Source: Strobilurus pachycystidiatus (lineage: Eukaryota; Basidiomycota; Agaricomycetes; Agaricales; Physalacriaceae). Taken from it: DNA of 64,000 bases. Location of the stretch: NCBI GenBank assembly GCA_019915135.1, contig JAHLMK010000009.1:1054001-1118000 (forward strand), written 5' to 3'. The translations under genes were made by a program, and so were the position numbers. This document shows, piece after piece, positions 20,974-29,999 of this stretch (positions are counted from its first letter, which is position 1; each line of letters opens with the position of its first letter). The notes beneath the pieces were generated by a model. That model did not search any database and was not told where the DNA came from. It saw only the letters and a program-made list of their open reading frames with translations.

Positions 20974-21824
20974 ATGTCGCACTGTCTTCGCGTGATGTCC
21001 ACGTTGTCTCGTCTCAAGGCGCCTTTCAGGCTGCCACCGCTAGTGTTGCGGACTACTCGACCACTCTCGCACGCAGGGACGTGGCCAAAGTTATCGCCAC
21101 GAATCCGACAGTTCTCTACGGAGAAGCGACCAAGAATCCCTCGGTATTTGCTCTCCGGGGATGTGTTTCACATTATATTCCTCCTCGTTGGTTCAGGAGC
21201 AATGATCTATGTCCTTGGTTGCCAATTCTACCTCGAGATGGTCGAGGAGAAGCACGCTGCGTCCACTCTGGAAGGAATATGATGCCAAGTACGATGATGT
21301 TGACTGGGAGGACGTTGAGGCTGTTTTGGACTATATGTTGCCTGTGAGTGTCTTTTTTCGAGGTATGATTTCTTGTTCATCACTGGTTGAGGCAGTTCTT
21401 CAAATCCTCCATCCTTTTGGGCCAGGGCCCCCGCAACTTTGATATAATCTTAGACGTTCTCAAACCACTAGTAATGATTGACATGGCCCCATCACGACTC
21501 CCCGTAGAGCCGATTTCTCCCTTACCACAGTCATTCGGACGCAACGATGACTCGAGGGTTCAATCCAAAGTCTTGCGGAGGCGATATGGACGATTGGGAG
21601 TTGCTGGGACCGAATTTGGATTTACCACAATGAAGGAGCTGCCAGCTGTTGTACACCGTGTGTGCTGCCTTGCCGCACACGACATCCATTATGTGCTGTC
21701 GTCTCCTGACTCAGATATGGCGAACCAGTCGCGAATACGGGTGGCTCATGCGATGTCGGCCGTAGCTATGGTAGTGTTGTGTTTTGAGATCGGCTTTCGC
21801 AACTTTGGACAAGTCGGAATCTAG
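20974..21824 (+). pseudogene. Paralogue B, frameshifted
   Basis: Same layout as paralogue A: MSHCLRVMS start, the leader PRIRQFSTEK, one membrane helix (FHIIFLLVGSGAMIYVL), RPLWKEYDAKYDDVDWED, an intron at the same place (21344-21395) and the C-terminal domain ISPLPQSFGR...LPAVVHRVCCLAAHDIHYVL ending at 21824. Around 21255-21265 the frame shifts: the N-terminal frame runs to a TGA at 21280-21282, while LWKEYDAK is read in another frame, and residues present in A (ATIALYDQT) are missing. Either the gene is inactive or an unrecognised splice or sequence error exists. Confidence 0.6.
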
Positions 21825-21987
21825 GCCGACCATCCTGACTCCGTGATTGTTGGAGTGAGCGTGTACGGGTTTGAAAGGATTCTAGTCATGTTGATGCTCC
21901 CTCCCAGTTATACGACTCAAAATGCGAGGTGGCGGCGACGCGTTGTTCCTTTTGTTTTCCCACGTCGGTGCAGCGTGACAGCTGGAC

Positions 21988-22284
21988 TGTAAGGGATTTA
22001 CCCTTACTGTACAGTTAGTGTAGACATCAGTATACACATACGTTCAATGTAAGTAATTGAACGTCCACCTGAACTCGTGATTCAGACAGTCCCTGGACAA
22101 TCTCGTGATCATTGTTCAGGGACTGTCCAATGGAACCCTAACCACAATCGTGGACTTATTAGGACGCGTTGTGGATCGAATGTTCCTGAGTCTTTTACCA
22201 CTTACACCGTACATACGTAGATAGAACAGTAGATATAATATACAGCGTTCTAGCTTAGTTGTGCGACGTAAGAGGCTTTTTACA
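21988..22284 (+). repeat. Ty3-1 5' LTR (297 bp)
   Basis: Begins TGTAAGGGATTTACCC and ends GGCTTTTTACA. It contains TATAATA at 22234. It is repeated at 32294-32590. No TGG-type primer site follows. Confidence 0.95.
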
Positions 22285-22393
22285 TTTTTTTAAGCTCTCT
22301 GTCGTATATTTTACGATATCTACTACACTTTTCTTTTTTTTCGTTACAAAAATTTTTTCGGTAGCTACACTTCTAGTACTTTGAGTAGTGTAG

Positions 22394-25300
22394 ATGTCGG
22401 GGCTCTCGGACCACGAGCCCGAGACCCACCCTCATGTAACGGGTCGCTCCTTGGCAAGGAGCGAGTCCCTGTTCCGCCGGTCGCTTGCCCCAGCAAGCGG
22501 CTCTGGTCTCATCGATAGCGATGAGGGCGCAGACATCGAGTCAGCGTCGGCAATCAATACCCCGGTCCCAGTACCATCGGGCCGATCGGTATCAACCGAT
22601 CGCCCACCTGTGCCGCGCAAACTACTGCTGACACCCCGAGCCTTACCGGGGGACATTCGCAGTGGTGCTACGCCGAGCCGTTCGCGCATATTTAGCGAGA
22701 ACGCCGGCGGCGCGCTTCGTGTCAGCTCTGAAGCGGTAGCCCAGAGTACACCCAAGCATGTAGAAGTAGAGGCCCCTCTTGATGAGGAGCAGAATACAAC
22801 AGTCGGGGGGCGACCGACTGATGTTAATGTAAAGAATGAACAATCATCGCCATCCCCCGAAACCGTTCTGGAGGCGGTTGATAGACCGACGAGTTCGGAA
22901 TCACCGCTGATCTCCTTCTTGGATGAGCCACAGGGCGCCAGCGAGCGACCTGCTTCTCATACAGATGAATCTGAACCTGGATCACACTATATTGACGCTC
23001 AAGGAGTTCAGAGTGCGAACCTTCAAGCTTTGTTTAATCATCTCGAGAAACAGCTTGACTGGTCAGTGAATGAAGACCCAATCTTCTGGGATGAATGGAC
23101 AAAGGACGCAGTCAATAGTGAGACTGAACCATTTGCTGCAAGCTTGGAGGCCGATGGATATGGTGATGGGATGGTATTCCTGTTGGACAATATTGTTCGT
23201 CGGTTAATCATACGAGTTTTGCTGAAATCTCGTGCGCAAATGACAGCGGCGAATAAGCAACCGTCAGTGCAAGCCTCGTTGCCTGCAGAAATTGAGAACA
23301 AAATGCGATTCTTAGAAAGCAAATTGGTACTACAGACACATCGTCAACGCGAACTTGACGAGAAGTCATACTCCTATGTAGTGGATCAAGGCATTCGTAC
23401 TGACCAGGATAGACTGGTCTATACAGTAACACCTGATGGACGTTGGTGGTTACCAACTCCGTTCTCACAAAACGAGAGCCGATCGACCAAGCTGCAAATG
23501 GATATGCCAAATTACTGTACGGCCGAACCCATGGCCAGCGATGAGGCAGGAAAGAGCGGTCCGAGACCACCTGAGTTGCCAGATGCCTCACCAGTGGCGG
23601 TTACACCAGTAGCAGCTACAACCGTCCGCGTCGTATCACCAACAATTGCTGGTGCGGGCCAACCACCTGATCCCGACAACCCGGACGATGATGATGATGA
23701 CATTGGAGGTAATAGAGATAGGACTCCGCGCCTCCCAAGCGTACCTATGATCAGACAGAAATCTGTATCTGCTTCACTCGCAGATCACATGAATCAGAAG
23801 GAGAAGTTTGACGAGACACTGCTAGACCGGATTCTAGCAGCGTGGGATGAACGGACTGCAGAACCACTTGTTCTGCCCAAGGAGGCTAGACCTGTGCGAA
23901 TGGACTCGTTGACGAGAATCAACAAGTTAGACAATAGTCACCGATTTGATGACTTTGAAGCGTGGGTTGTAGCCCTGGCGCTATTGTGTCAGACGCAACA
24001 TCTCGGCGGACCTGACCGGGACGTGGAAAGGCAAAATCTGATTGTGTCTTACCTCGATGGCAGCGCATTGACGTGGGCAAAAGCTCACGTATTGAGTTAC
24101 AGCCGCAGACGGCACGATTGGACCGCACGAGAAATAATCAAAGCACTGTATAAGCGCTTTGTGCGCTCGGTGACTCTGCACGATAATGATCAGAAGTTCC
24201 GTGATTTCAGATGGAACTCGAAACATACCGTCGAGGAGTTCTACGACGAACTCCTCACCATTGTCGGTACTATGGCTTTCACGCCATCAGAACGCGAGTT
24301 GAAGGATAAGATGGTAGAAAACTTACCTGACACATTGCGTGACGAGTTAGTCAGAGATGGAGTTGATTTGATACTCAGCCCGCTCGATATTGTTGTAGAT
24401 TTGGCCACCCAGAAGGAGATACAACTGTATACCGGATCCCAATGGAAAAAGCGACATAGTCAGAATCAGCGCATCAACGTACCAGCGTCAAAACCATTAG
24501 ACTCACCGGCCAAAGTCGATGAACGAGTGCGTACTCGCATGATTGTTCAACCCTTACCAGGTTACTATAGTCGTGGGGGCGCACCAGCTGGACACAAGCC
24601 ACCAGCCGCTGAGCGAGAGAATGCGGGAGCAAACCAACCATGGCGCCCACCATTTCCCCGGCAGAACAATTTCGGTAATAACCGAGGACGTGGGGGTGCA
24701 CCGTTCAATGGACAGAATCGTCAGTATCGACCTCAGAACTCACCTGATAACGGACCTCGGCCATTTAACGATGGCAAACCAGACGATAAACGCCCTGATG
24801 TGGTGCCCCGACCTGCTTATATACAGGCGGGTAATGTGTCCGGGGAGGCCAGTGGCGGCGTATTTGAACCAGTCAATGAAGACGAACCAGCGGAGTCGTC
24901 TTCCCATGTTGAGTTTGACCCGGGCACGGACGCGTACGAGATCATTGAATATGAAACAGTGGAAGTGCCAGACGATCCGGTGCCCTACCAGGATTGGTAT
25001 GATGGTGCATCTATCCGTGCCATCAAAACAGCCGGTATTGAGGATTATACTCACGGAGCCAATGGCCATGGCGGGGAATTCATCGACCTAGTGGAATATG
25101 TGGAAGAACTTGTCGGCGTAGATGTGAAGGTTGATATTCACGCAATGACCGCAGTGCCGTTGCTGGATGATACCAACACGGAAGTTGCCGTTAAGGGCAG
25201 AGGAAGCGGTAAAGTACCTTTGAGAGTACGCCGCATCCCATTTGGACGGCCGGTTGTGCCACCCAGCGAGAAGCGATGCCTCACAACATATATTACCTTG

Positions 25301-25729
25301 CACGGCGAGGGAGTTGAACTCAGCGGACTAGCGTTGTGGGACAGCGGAAGTGATACATCATCAGTGTCGCCCCAATATGCGAGTCATGCTCGGCTTGATG
25401 TTCGACGACTGACCGAGCCTGTTCCTCTGTTTCTGGGAACAGTAGGGAGCCGGTCTTGGATTAATTTTGGTGCACTTGCGACGACTGACTTGCCTGGTAC
25501 GACCGGACAAGATTACTTCGATCTAGTTAACCTGGATAGGTATGATATACTGATTGGGGCACCTTTCATGCATAAGTACGGGATCAAACTGGACTTTGAA
25601 CACAAATGTGTTGAAATGAATGGCGTCAAAATGCAGGCTGAGGTGGCGCCAGTAAATGTGAGCGCGGCCCATCGTCACCGCATGCGGCGCGCGGCAGAGG
25701 TTGAGACACATCATACAACCTCGGATTGA
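22394..25729 (+). CDS. Ty3-1 Gag-protease
   Basis: A 1111-residue protein forming the particle shell, with the processing protease at its C-terminus. A disordered N-terminal third precedes the retrotransposon Gag core at about residues 505-640 (DDFEAWVVALALLCQ, ALTWAKAHVLSYSRRR, WTAREIIKALYKRFV, TVEEFYDELLTIVGTM). Instead of a CCHC knuckle there is an RG-rich basic stretch (NNRGRGGAPFNGQ). The retropepsin-like domain carries the active site LALWDSGSDTSS and the downstream YDILIGAPFMHKYG. The ATG at 22394 is the first in this frame. The ORF ends at TGA followed by CGG, and the same frame continues into Pol. Confidence 0.88.
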   Translation: MSGLSDHEPETHPHVTGRSLARSESLFRRSLAPASGSGLIDSDEGADIESASAINTPVPVPSGRSVSTDRPPVPRKLLLTPRALPGDIRSGATPSRSRIFSENAGGALRVSSEAVAQSTPKHVEVEAPLDEEQNTTVGGRPTDVNVKNEQSSPSPETVLEAVDRPTSSESPLISFLDEPQGASERPASHTDESEPGSHYIDAQGVQSANLQALFNHLEKQLDWSVNEDPIFWDEWTKDAVNSETEPFAASLEADGYGDGMVFLLDNIVRRLIIRVLLKSRAQMTAANKQPSVQASLPAEIENKMRFLESKLVLQTHRQRELDEKSYSYVVDQGIRTDQDRLVYTVTPDGRWWLPTPFSQNESRSTKLQMDMPNYCTAEPMASDEAGKSGPRPPELPDASPVAVTPVAATTVRVVSPTIAGAGQPPDPDNPDDDDDDIGGNRDRTPRLPSVPMIRQKSVSASLADHMNQKEKFDETLLDRILAAWDERTAEPLVLPKEARPVRMDSLTRINKLDNSHRFDDFEAWVVALALLCQTQHLGGPDRDVERQNLIVSYLDGSALTWAKAHVLSYSRRRHDWTAREIIKALYKRFVRSVTLHDNDQKFRDFRWNSKHTVEEFYDELLTIVGTMAFTPSERELKDKMVENLPDTLRDELVRDGVDLILSPLDIVVDLATQKEIQLYTGSQWKKRHSQNQRINVPASKPLDSPAKVDERVRTRMIVQPLPGYYSRGGAPAGHKPPAAERENAGANQPWRPPFPRQNNFGNNRGRGGAPFNGQNRQYRPQNSPDNGPRPFNDGKPDDKRPDVVPRPAYIQAGNVSGEASGGVFEPVNEDEPAESSSHVEFDPGTDAYEIIEYETVEVPDDPVPYQDWYDGASIRAIKTAGIEDYTHGANGHGGEFIDLVEYVEELVGVDVKVDIHAMTAVPLLDDTNTEVAVKGRGSGKVPLRVRRIPFGRPVVPPSEKRCLTTYITLHGEGVELSGLALWDSGSDTSSVSPQYASHARLDVRRLTEPVPLFLGTVGSRSWINFGALATTDLPGTTGQDYFDLVNLDRYDILIGAPFMHKYGIKLDFEHKCVEMNGVKMQAEVAPVNVSAAHRHRMRRAAEVETHHTTSD

Positions 25730-25759
25730 CGGTCTTACTCTGAGCCTCAATCATTGGGG
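25727..25759 (+). promoter_or_regulatory. Candidate stop-codon readthrough signal between Gag and Pol
   Basis: Gag ends TGA-CGG-T. Pol is in the same frame with no stop for over 4 kb and has no ATG near its start. TGA followed by CGG is one of the contexts known to promote readthrough. A short hairpin, CCTCAA/TTGGGG with loop TCA, lies at 25745-25759. Readthrough is inferred, not shown. Confidence 0.55.
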
Positions 25760-28700
25760 TCAAAACGGACTACAATTGAGGACGATGAAGAGTATGCGGA
25801 GGAGCTTCGTGCCGAGTTGAATGCCCAGAGAGAGCGTTCGTTACCTGATAATTGCCCTGGTACTGTCCGTCACCGAGACGCGGCAGATGAAGAGGCACGG
25901 GCTAGTCAGTCTAGCCGCACCGTTGTTGACATGGGAGGCGACAATATTGCGTCCAGTAGTAAATTGAAGGCTCGTCCGCGACCTTCTGTTGATTCAGGTT
26001 CCCACAGAGGATCTGTACGAGACCCAAACTCTCTTGACACCATATATGATGAATATCATAAGAGATGTCCATGCGGTGCTGACCTGGAGGTTTGGACTGA
26101 CGACAATGGAGATGAGATTGACCTCTCTCTGTTTGCCGATAATGAATTCGATGAGGACATAGTCCTAGATAGACCCGGACGAAAGAGTTTCTGGAACAGT
26201 ATTCCAGAGCTGCCCAATACGACAGCGCTCTTACCATCAGAAAAGTTACCGGTTGAGTATATGGCCATCATGCGTGCAATGACGGAATATAACCTGCATA
26301 CACGAAGGCCTGATATGACGGGATACCCTGAGTATCCCGAGGGTTCTGAGTCATTAGCGAACCCATTTGGCCCTAAACCTAATGTGGTTGGACCTTTTGA
26401 GTTCACGGCTGAATATGCATCCCGCGAAAGCCGTGATCTGTGGCATGAAAGTATTCAAGTCGCATCAGCGCTTGGAGAATCAGACACTATGGTTCGAATC
26501 AGATCTATGGTGACTGCAAACGAATTGCGGAACACAAACCCGGAGTTCTTGAAGGAGGACGTCCTCGAGCCATCACCATTGGTGGACGAGGCCGAATTGG
26601 AACAGCTACGTGAACGGTGGTATCATGAGTATGCCGACATCATGAATGGTGTGCCCGAAACTATGCCACCATGGCGTGATGTTAATCATGAGATAAACCT
26701 CATTGATGAGACCAAGGAGTACCACTATCATTACCCCCGTTGCCCACAGGCGTTGAAAGACGAGTTGCTAGACAAGATCAATCGTTATATTCGTTCTGGA
26801 TGGTGGGAGCCTAAAAACGTTGCAGTGGCGGCGCCCATGCTGGCGTTATTCAAGAAAGATAAACACCTCCGTACCGTGATTGATCTGCGTCAACGCAATG
26901 AGAACACGGTCAAGGATGTTACTCCTCTACCGGACCAAGAGCAGATCAGGGAGGATGTTGCGCGAGCCAAGTTCAGGTCAAAGATAGATCTGTCTGATGC
27001 ATACGAACAAATACGCATCTTGATTCGGGACCTGATGAAGACAGCATTCAGAACGCCTTTTGGATGCTACCTCAGTCGAGTAATGCAGCAGGGTGACTGT
27101 AATGCACCTGCTACTTTCCAGCGATTGATGACATCCATATTTCGCGATGTGATTGGTCGCAGCGTCCATGTTTATTTGGATGACATATTTATATTCTCTG
27201 ATACTATTGAGGAGCATGAGAAGCACCTTGAATTAGTATTGTCGCGGCTGAGAGAGCAACAGCTCTTTCTAAAGCGCGCCAAGTGTGAACTGTACGCTAA
27301 GTCTATGGACTGTCTTGGACATATTGTTGATGACCAGGGTCTCCACGCTGATGGAGACAAACTGGCTCGCATACGTGAATGGCGTGCACCGCGTTCCTAC
27401 CATGACATTCAGAGGTTTGTTGGTCTGGTGCAATACTTGGCCCCATTCTTACCAGATATCACAGCCTATACTGGACCGTTAATGTCCATGACTCAAAATG
27501 GTCATCCGTTTCACTGGCGACCCTTGCACCAACGTTGTTTTGACATGATACGGTATATCTGCTGTAAGACACCCATCTTGCGGCCTATTGACCCAAAGCG
27601 TCGTGCGGACGAGCCAATCTTCCTGGTCTGCGACGCATCTAAGACTGGTGTGGGTGCTATGCTTGGACAAGGCCCTACTTGGGACACTTGCCGTCCTGCG
27701 GGATTCATGTCCAAAAAGTTTACCACAGCCCAACAAAACTACCGCGTGTACGAGCTTGAGACACTGGCGATTCTAGAGGCTCTGATTAAATGGGAAGATA
27801 AGCTGGTCGGATATCGCATTCATGTGATAACTGACCATCAAGCACTCGAGTTCTTTCATACCCAGAAGAACTTGTCACCACGTCAAATGCGCTGGCTTGA
27901 CTATATGTCACGATTTGATTTTGACATTACCTATGTAAAGGGTGAGAACAACAAAGTTGCGGACTGCTTATCTCGGTACTATGAAAATGATACTTGGGAG
28001 GAAGCACACTCTTTTGAGGAGTACGTGCGAGCGGATGCGCGAATTGATCCTGATGGGGATGATCTGCCCGCAGATCGCCGTGAGGAGATCAACAACCATA
28101 CCGTGGAGATCATGGCCATGACCCATGAAGTTCGACAACGTAGTCGACGACTACAAGAACGCGTCGAATTGCGTGATGTTGAAGCAAGTGAGCTTGAGAA
28201 GGCTAACACTGCTCACCGCGCAGGACTCGGGAGTTCACTGAGTGAGCTTACAGACCTGACCAGTGACATAAGCACACTGGCCAGTAATCTGGGTACGGAC
28301 TTATCTCTGGCCGATGTGCTTGAGCGTGTGGCGGGAGAATCAGCCCCAGTAACTTCAAGTGATACGTGGTTGGAAACCATCCGTGTGGCTTCGCGGGACG
28401 ACCCAGTCCTGGGAAAAATTTTAGACAAACCAGCTGAACATCGACTGTTCCGAGTTACCGATGGCCTGGTTTATCATATCCGGCCAGGATTAGCGGACGT
28501 TTTGTGCTTGCCCAAAGGCGAGTACTTGAATAAATCCATTCGAGGTGCCGCGGTCGAGGAGGCACACCATATCATAGGGCATTTTGGCTCACAACGGACC
28601 ATGGAGTATTTGAGACGCTGGTATTGGTGGCCGTCCATCTATGCCGACACGAGAAAGTTCTGTACCTCGTGTGAGTACTGCGTACGGGCCAAAGGGACAA

Positions 28701-29836
28701 ACACAAAACCTGCAGGGCTACTGCATTCATTGCCCATACCTACTCGCCCCTGGCAGTCAATTGGGACTGACTTCATTGGACCTTTCCCTAAATCGAAAGA
28801 GTTCAACTACCTTTGGGTGGTAGTGTGCCGACTCACCGGAATGGTTCACCTCATACCCGTCCACACGAGAATGAAGGCGTCCGAGCTGGCATATGTCTAC
28901 AGACGTGAGATTGTCCGTCTGCATGGTCTACCTGAATCAATAGTCAGTGACCGTGACTCAAAATTCACGTCGCGATTCTGGCGCGAGTTGCACCGCATGT
29001 TGGGATCAAAATTACTGATGTCCACATCTTTCCATCCTGAAACTGACGGCATGACTGAACGTATGAATCGGTCAATAAATGAGATCTTCCGCGCCTCTGT
29101 AGGCCCTAGTCAGAAGGATTGGCTGGACAAGGTGGATATGGTTGAGTTTGCGATCAACTCTAGTATTCGGGTATCAGCCAAATTTGCGCCTTTTGAGCTC
29201 AATTATGGGTACATGCCATCCATGATACGGGCGGTACACCAAGGCGCGGCAGCGCCTGGAGTCCAAGCATTCGCACGTCAGGCGGTCGCTAACTTAGCTG
29301 CAGCGCACGATGCCCTGATAGCTAGCCGTGTCTTCCAGACACACTACGCTAATCAGAAACGACGTCCAGAAGACATTATATTAGTTGATTCGTTGGTGTA
29401 CTTATCAACCCAGAATCTGAACTTACCAAAGGGTCGTGCTCGTAAGTTATGGCCTCGGTTTGTGGGACCGTATCGCGTCACGAAGGTGCACCCTGATACA
29501 TCAACTTATGAACTTGAGTTACCCGAGTCCCTTGCAACTAGAGGGATTCATCCAGTATTCCACGTAAAACTGTTGCGACCATACGTACCAAGTGATGATG
29601 CACTGTTTCCCAGCCGACGCCGGCCTGCACCATATGACTTTGGCGCACAAGATGAAGATGAGTCGTACGTTGAGGAGATTGTGGCGCATAAGCGCCACGA
29701 TCAGTCTCTCCAGTTCCGGATTAGGTGGTCGGACGGTGACTTGTCTTGGATTGACGTGGCGGAAGCACGTAAGCTAGAAGCTATGGACGCCTATTTGGCG
29801 CTCATGGGAGTTAAGACGACCCGGCAATTGAATTGA
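25730..29836 (+). CDS. Ty3-1 Pol: reverse transcriptase, RNase H, integrase, chromo-like tail
   Basis: Open frame continuous with Gag after the TGA; no initiating ATG fits, so expression probably needs readthrough. Counting from 25754, reverse transcriptase includes LFKKDKHLRTVIDLRQRN, KIDLSDAYEQIR and the catalytic YLDD near residue 474. RNase H begins FLVCDASKTGVGAML and includes ETLAILEALIKWEDKL and ITDHQALEF. Integrase has an HHCC zinc motif (HHIIGHF...CTSCEYC) near 935-975 and the DDE core: D in GTDFIGPFP, D in VSDRDSKF, E in TDGMTERMNRS. The C-terminal ESYVEEIVAHKR...RIRWSDGDLSWIDV resembles a chromodomain, which can steer integration to particular chromatin. Confidence 0.9.
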   Translation, partial: RSYSEPQSLGSKRTTIEDDEEYAEELRAELNAQRERSLPDNCPGTVRHRDAADEEARASQSSRTVVDMGGDNIASSSKLKARPRPSVDSGSHRGSVRDPNSLDTIYDEYHKRCPCGADLEVWTDDNGDEIDLSLFADNEFDEDIVLDRPGRKSFWNSIPELPNTTALLPSEKLPVEYMAIMRAMTEYNLHTRRPDMTGYPEYPEGSESLANPFGPKPNVVGPFEFTAEYASRESRDLWHESIQVASALGESDTMVRIRSMVTANELRNTNPEFLKEDVLEPSPLVDEAELEQLRERWYHEYADIMNGVPETMPPWRDVNHEINLIDETKEYHYHYPRCPQALKDELLDKINRYIRSGWWEPKNVAVAAPMLALFKKDKHLRTVIDLRQRNENTVKDVTPLPDQEQIREDVARAKFRSKIDLSDAYEQIRILIRDLMKTAFRTPFGCYLSRVMQQGDCNAPATFQRLMTSIFRDVIGRSVHVYLDDIFIFSDTIEEHEKHLELVLSRLREQQLFLKRAKCELYAKSMDCLGHIVDDQGLHADGDKLARIREWRAPRSYHDIQRFVGLVQYLAPFLPDITAYTGPLMSMTQNGHPFHWRPLHQRCFDMIRYICCKTPILRPIDPKRRADEPIFLVCDASKTGVGAMLGQGPTWDTCRPAGFMSKKFTTAQQNYRVYELETLAILEALIKWEDKLVGYRIHVITDHQALEFFHTQKNLSPRQMRWLDYMSRFDFDITYVKGENNKVADCLSRYYENDTWEEAHSFEEYVRADARIDPDGDDLPADRREEINNHTVEIMAMTHEVRQRSRRLQERVELRDVEASELEKANTAHRAGLGSSLSELTDLTSDISTLASNLGTDLSLADVLERVAGESAPVTSSDTWLETIRVASRDDPVLGKILDKPAEHRLFRVTDGLVYHIRPGLADVLCLPKGEYLNKSIRGAAVEEAHHIIGHFGSQRTMEYLRRWYWWPSIYADTRKFCTSCEYCVRAKGTNTKPAGLLHSLPIPTRPWQSIGTDFIGPFPKSKEFNYLWVVVCRLTGMVHLIPVHTRMKASELAYVYRREIVRLHGLPESIVSDRDSKFTSRFWRELHRMLGSKLLMSTSFHPETDGMTERMNRSINEIFRASVGPSQKDWLDKVDMVEFAINSSIRVSAKFAPFELNYGYMPSMIRAVHQGAAAPGVQAFARQAVANLAAAHDALIASRVFQTHYANQKRRPEDIILVDSLVYLSTQNLNLPKGRARKLWPRFVGPYRVTKVHPDTSTYELELPESLATRGIHPVFHVKLLRPYVPSDDALFPSRRRPAPYDFGAQDEDESYVEEIVAHKRHDQSLQFRIRWSDGDLSWIDVAEARKLEAMDAYLALMGVKTTRQLN

Positions 29837-29999
29837 CGGACCTTACCAATCTCTCCGTCTCTCCGCCTCACTGCGTAGTGGCGCTGCTTAATGTCTTTAT
29901 CCGTGGGGGCTCCTATCCGGCAAGATGAGGACTATAAAACTTGCCGGCTTAACGGTTGACGGCCCACCTCTCTTCTTCCTATTTTCACGCATCTCAGCG

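Noticed and set aside
29834..29839. A second TGA-CGG at the end of Ty3-1 Pol as a readthrough site into ORF3
   Set aside because: The frame reaches a TAG after 13 codons and ORF3 is in another frame.
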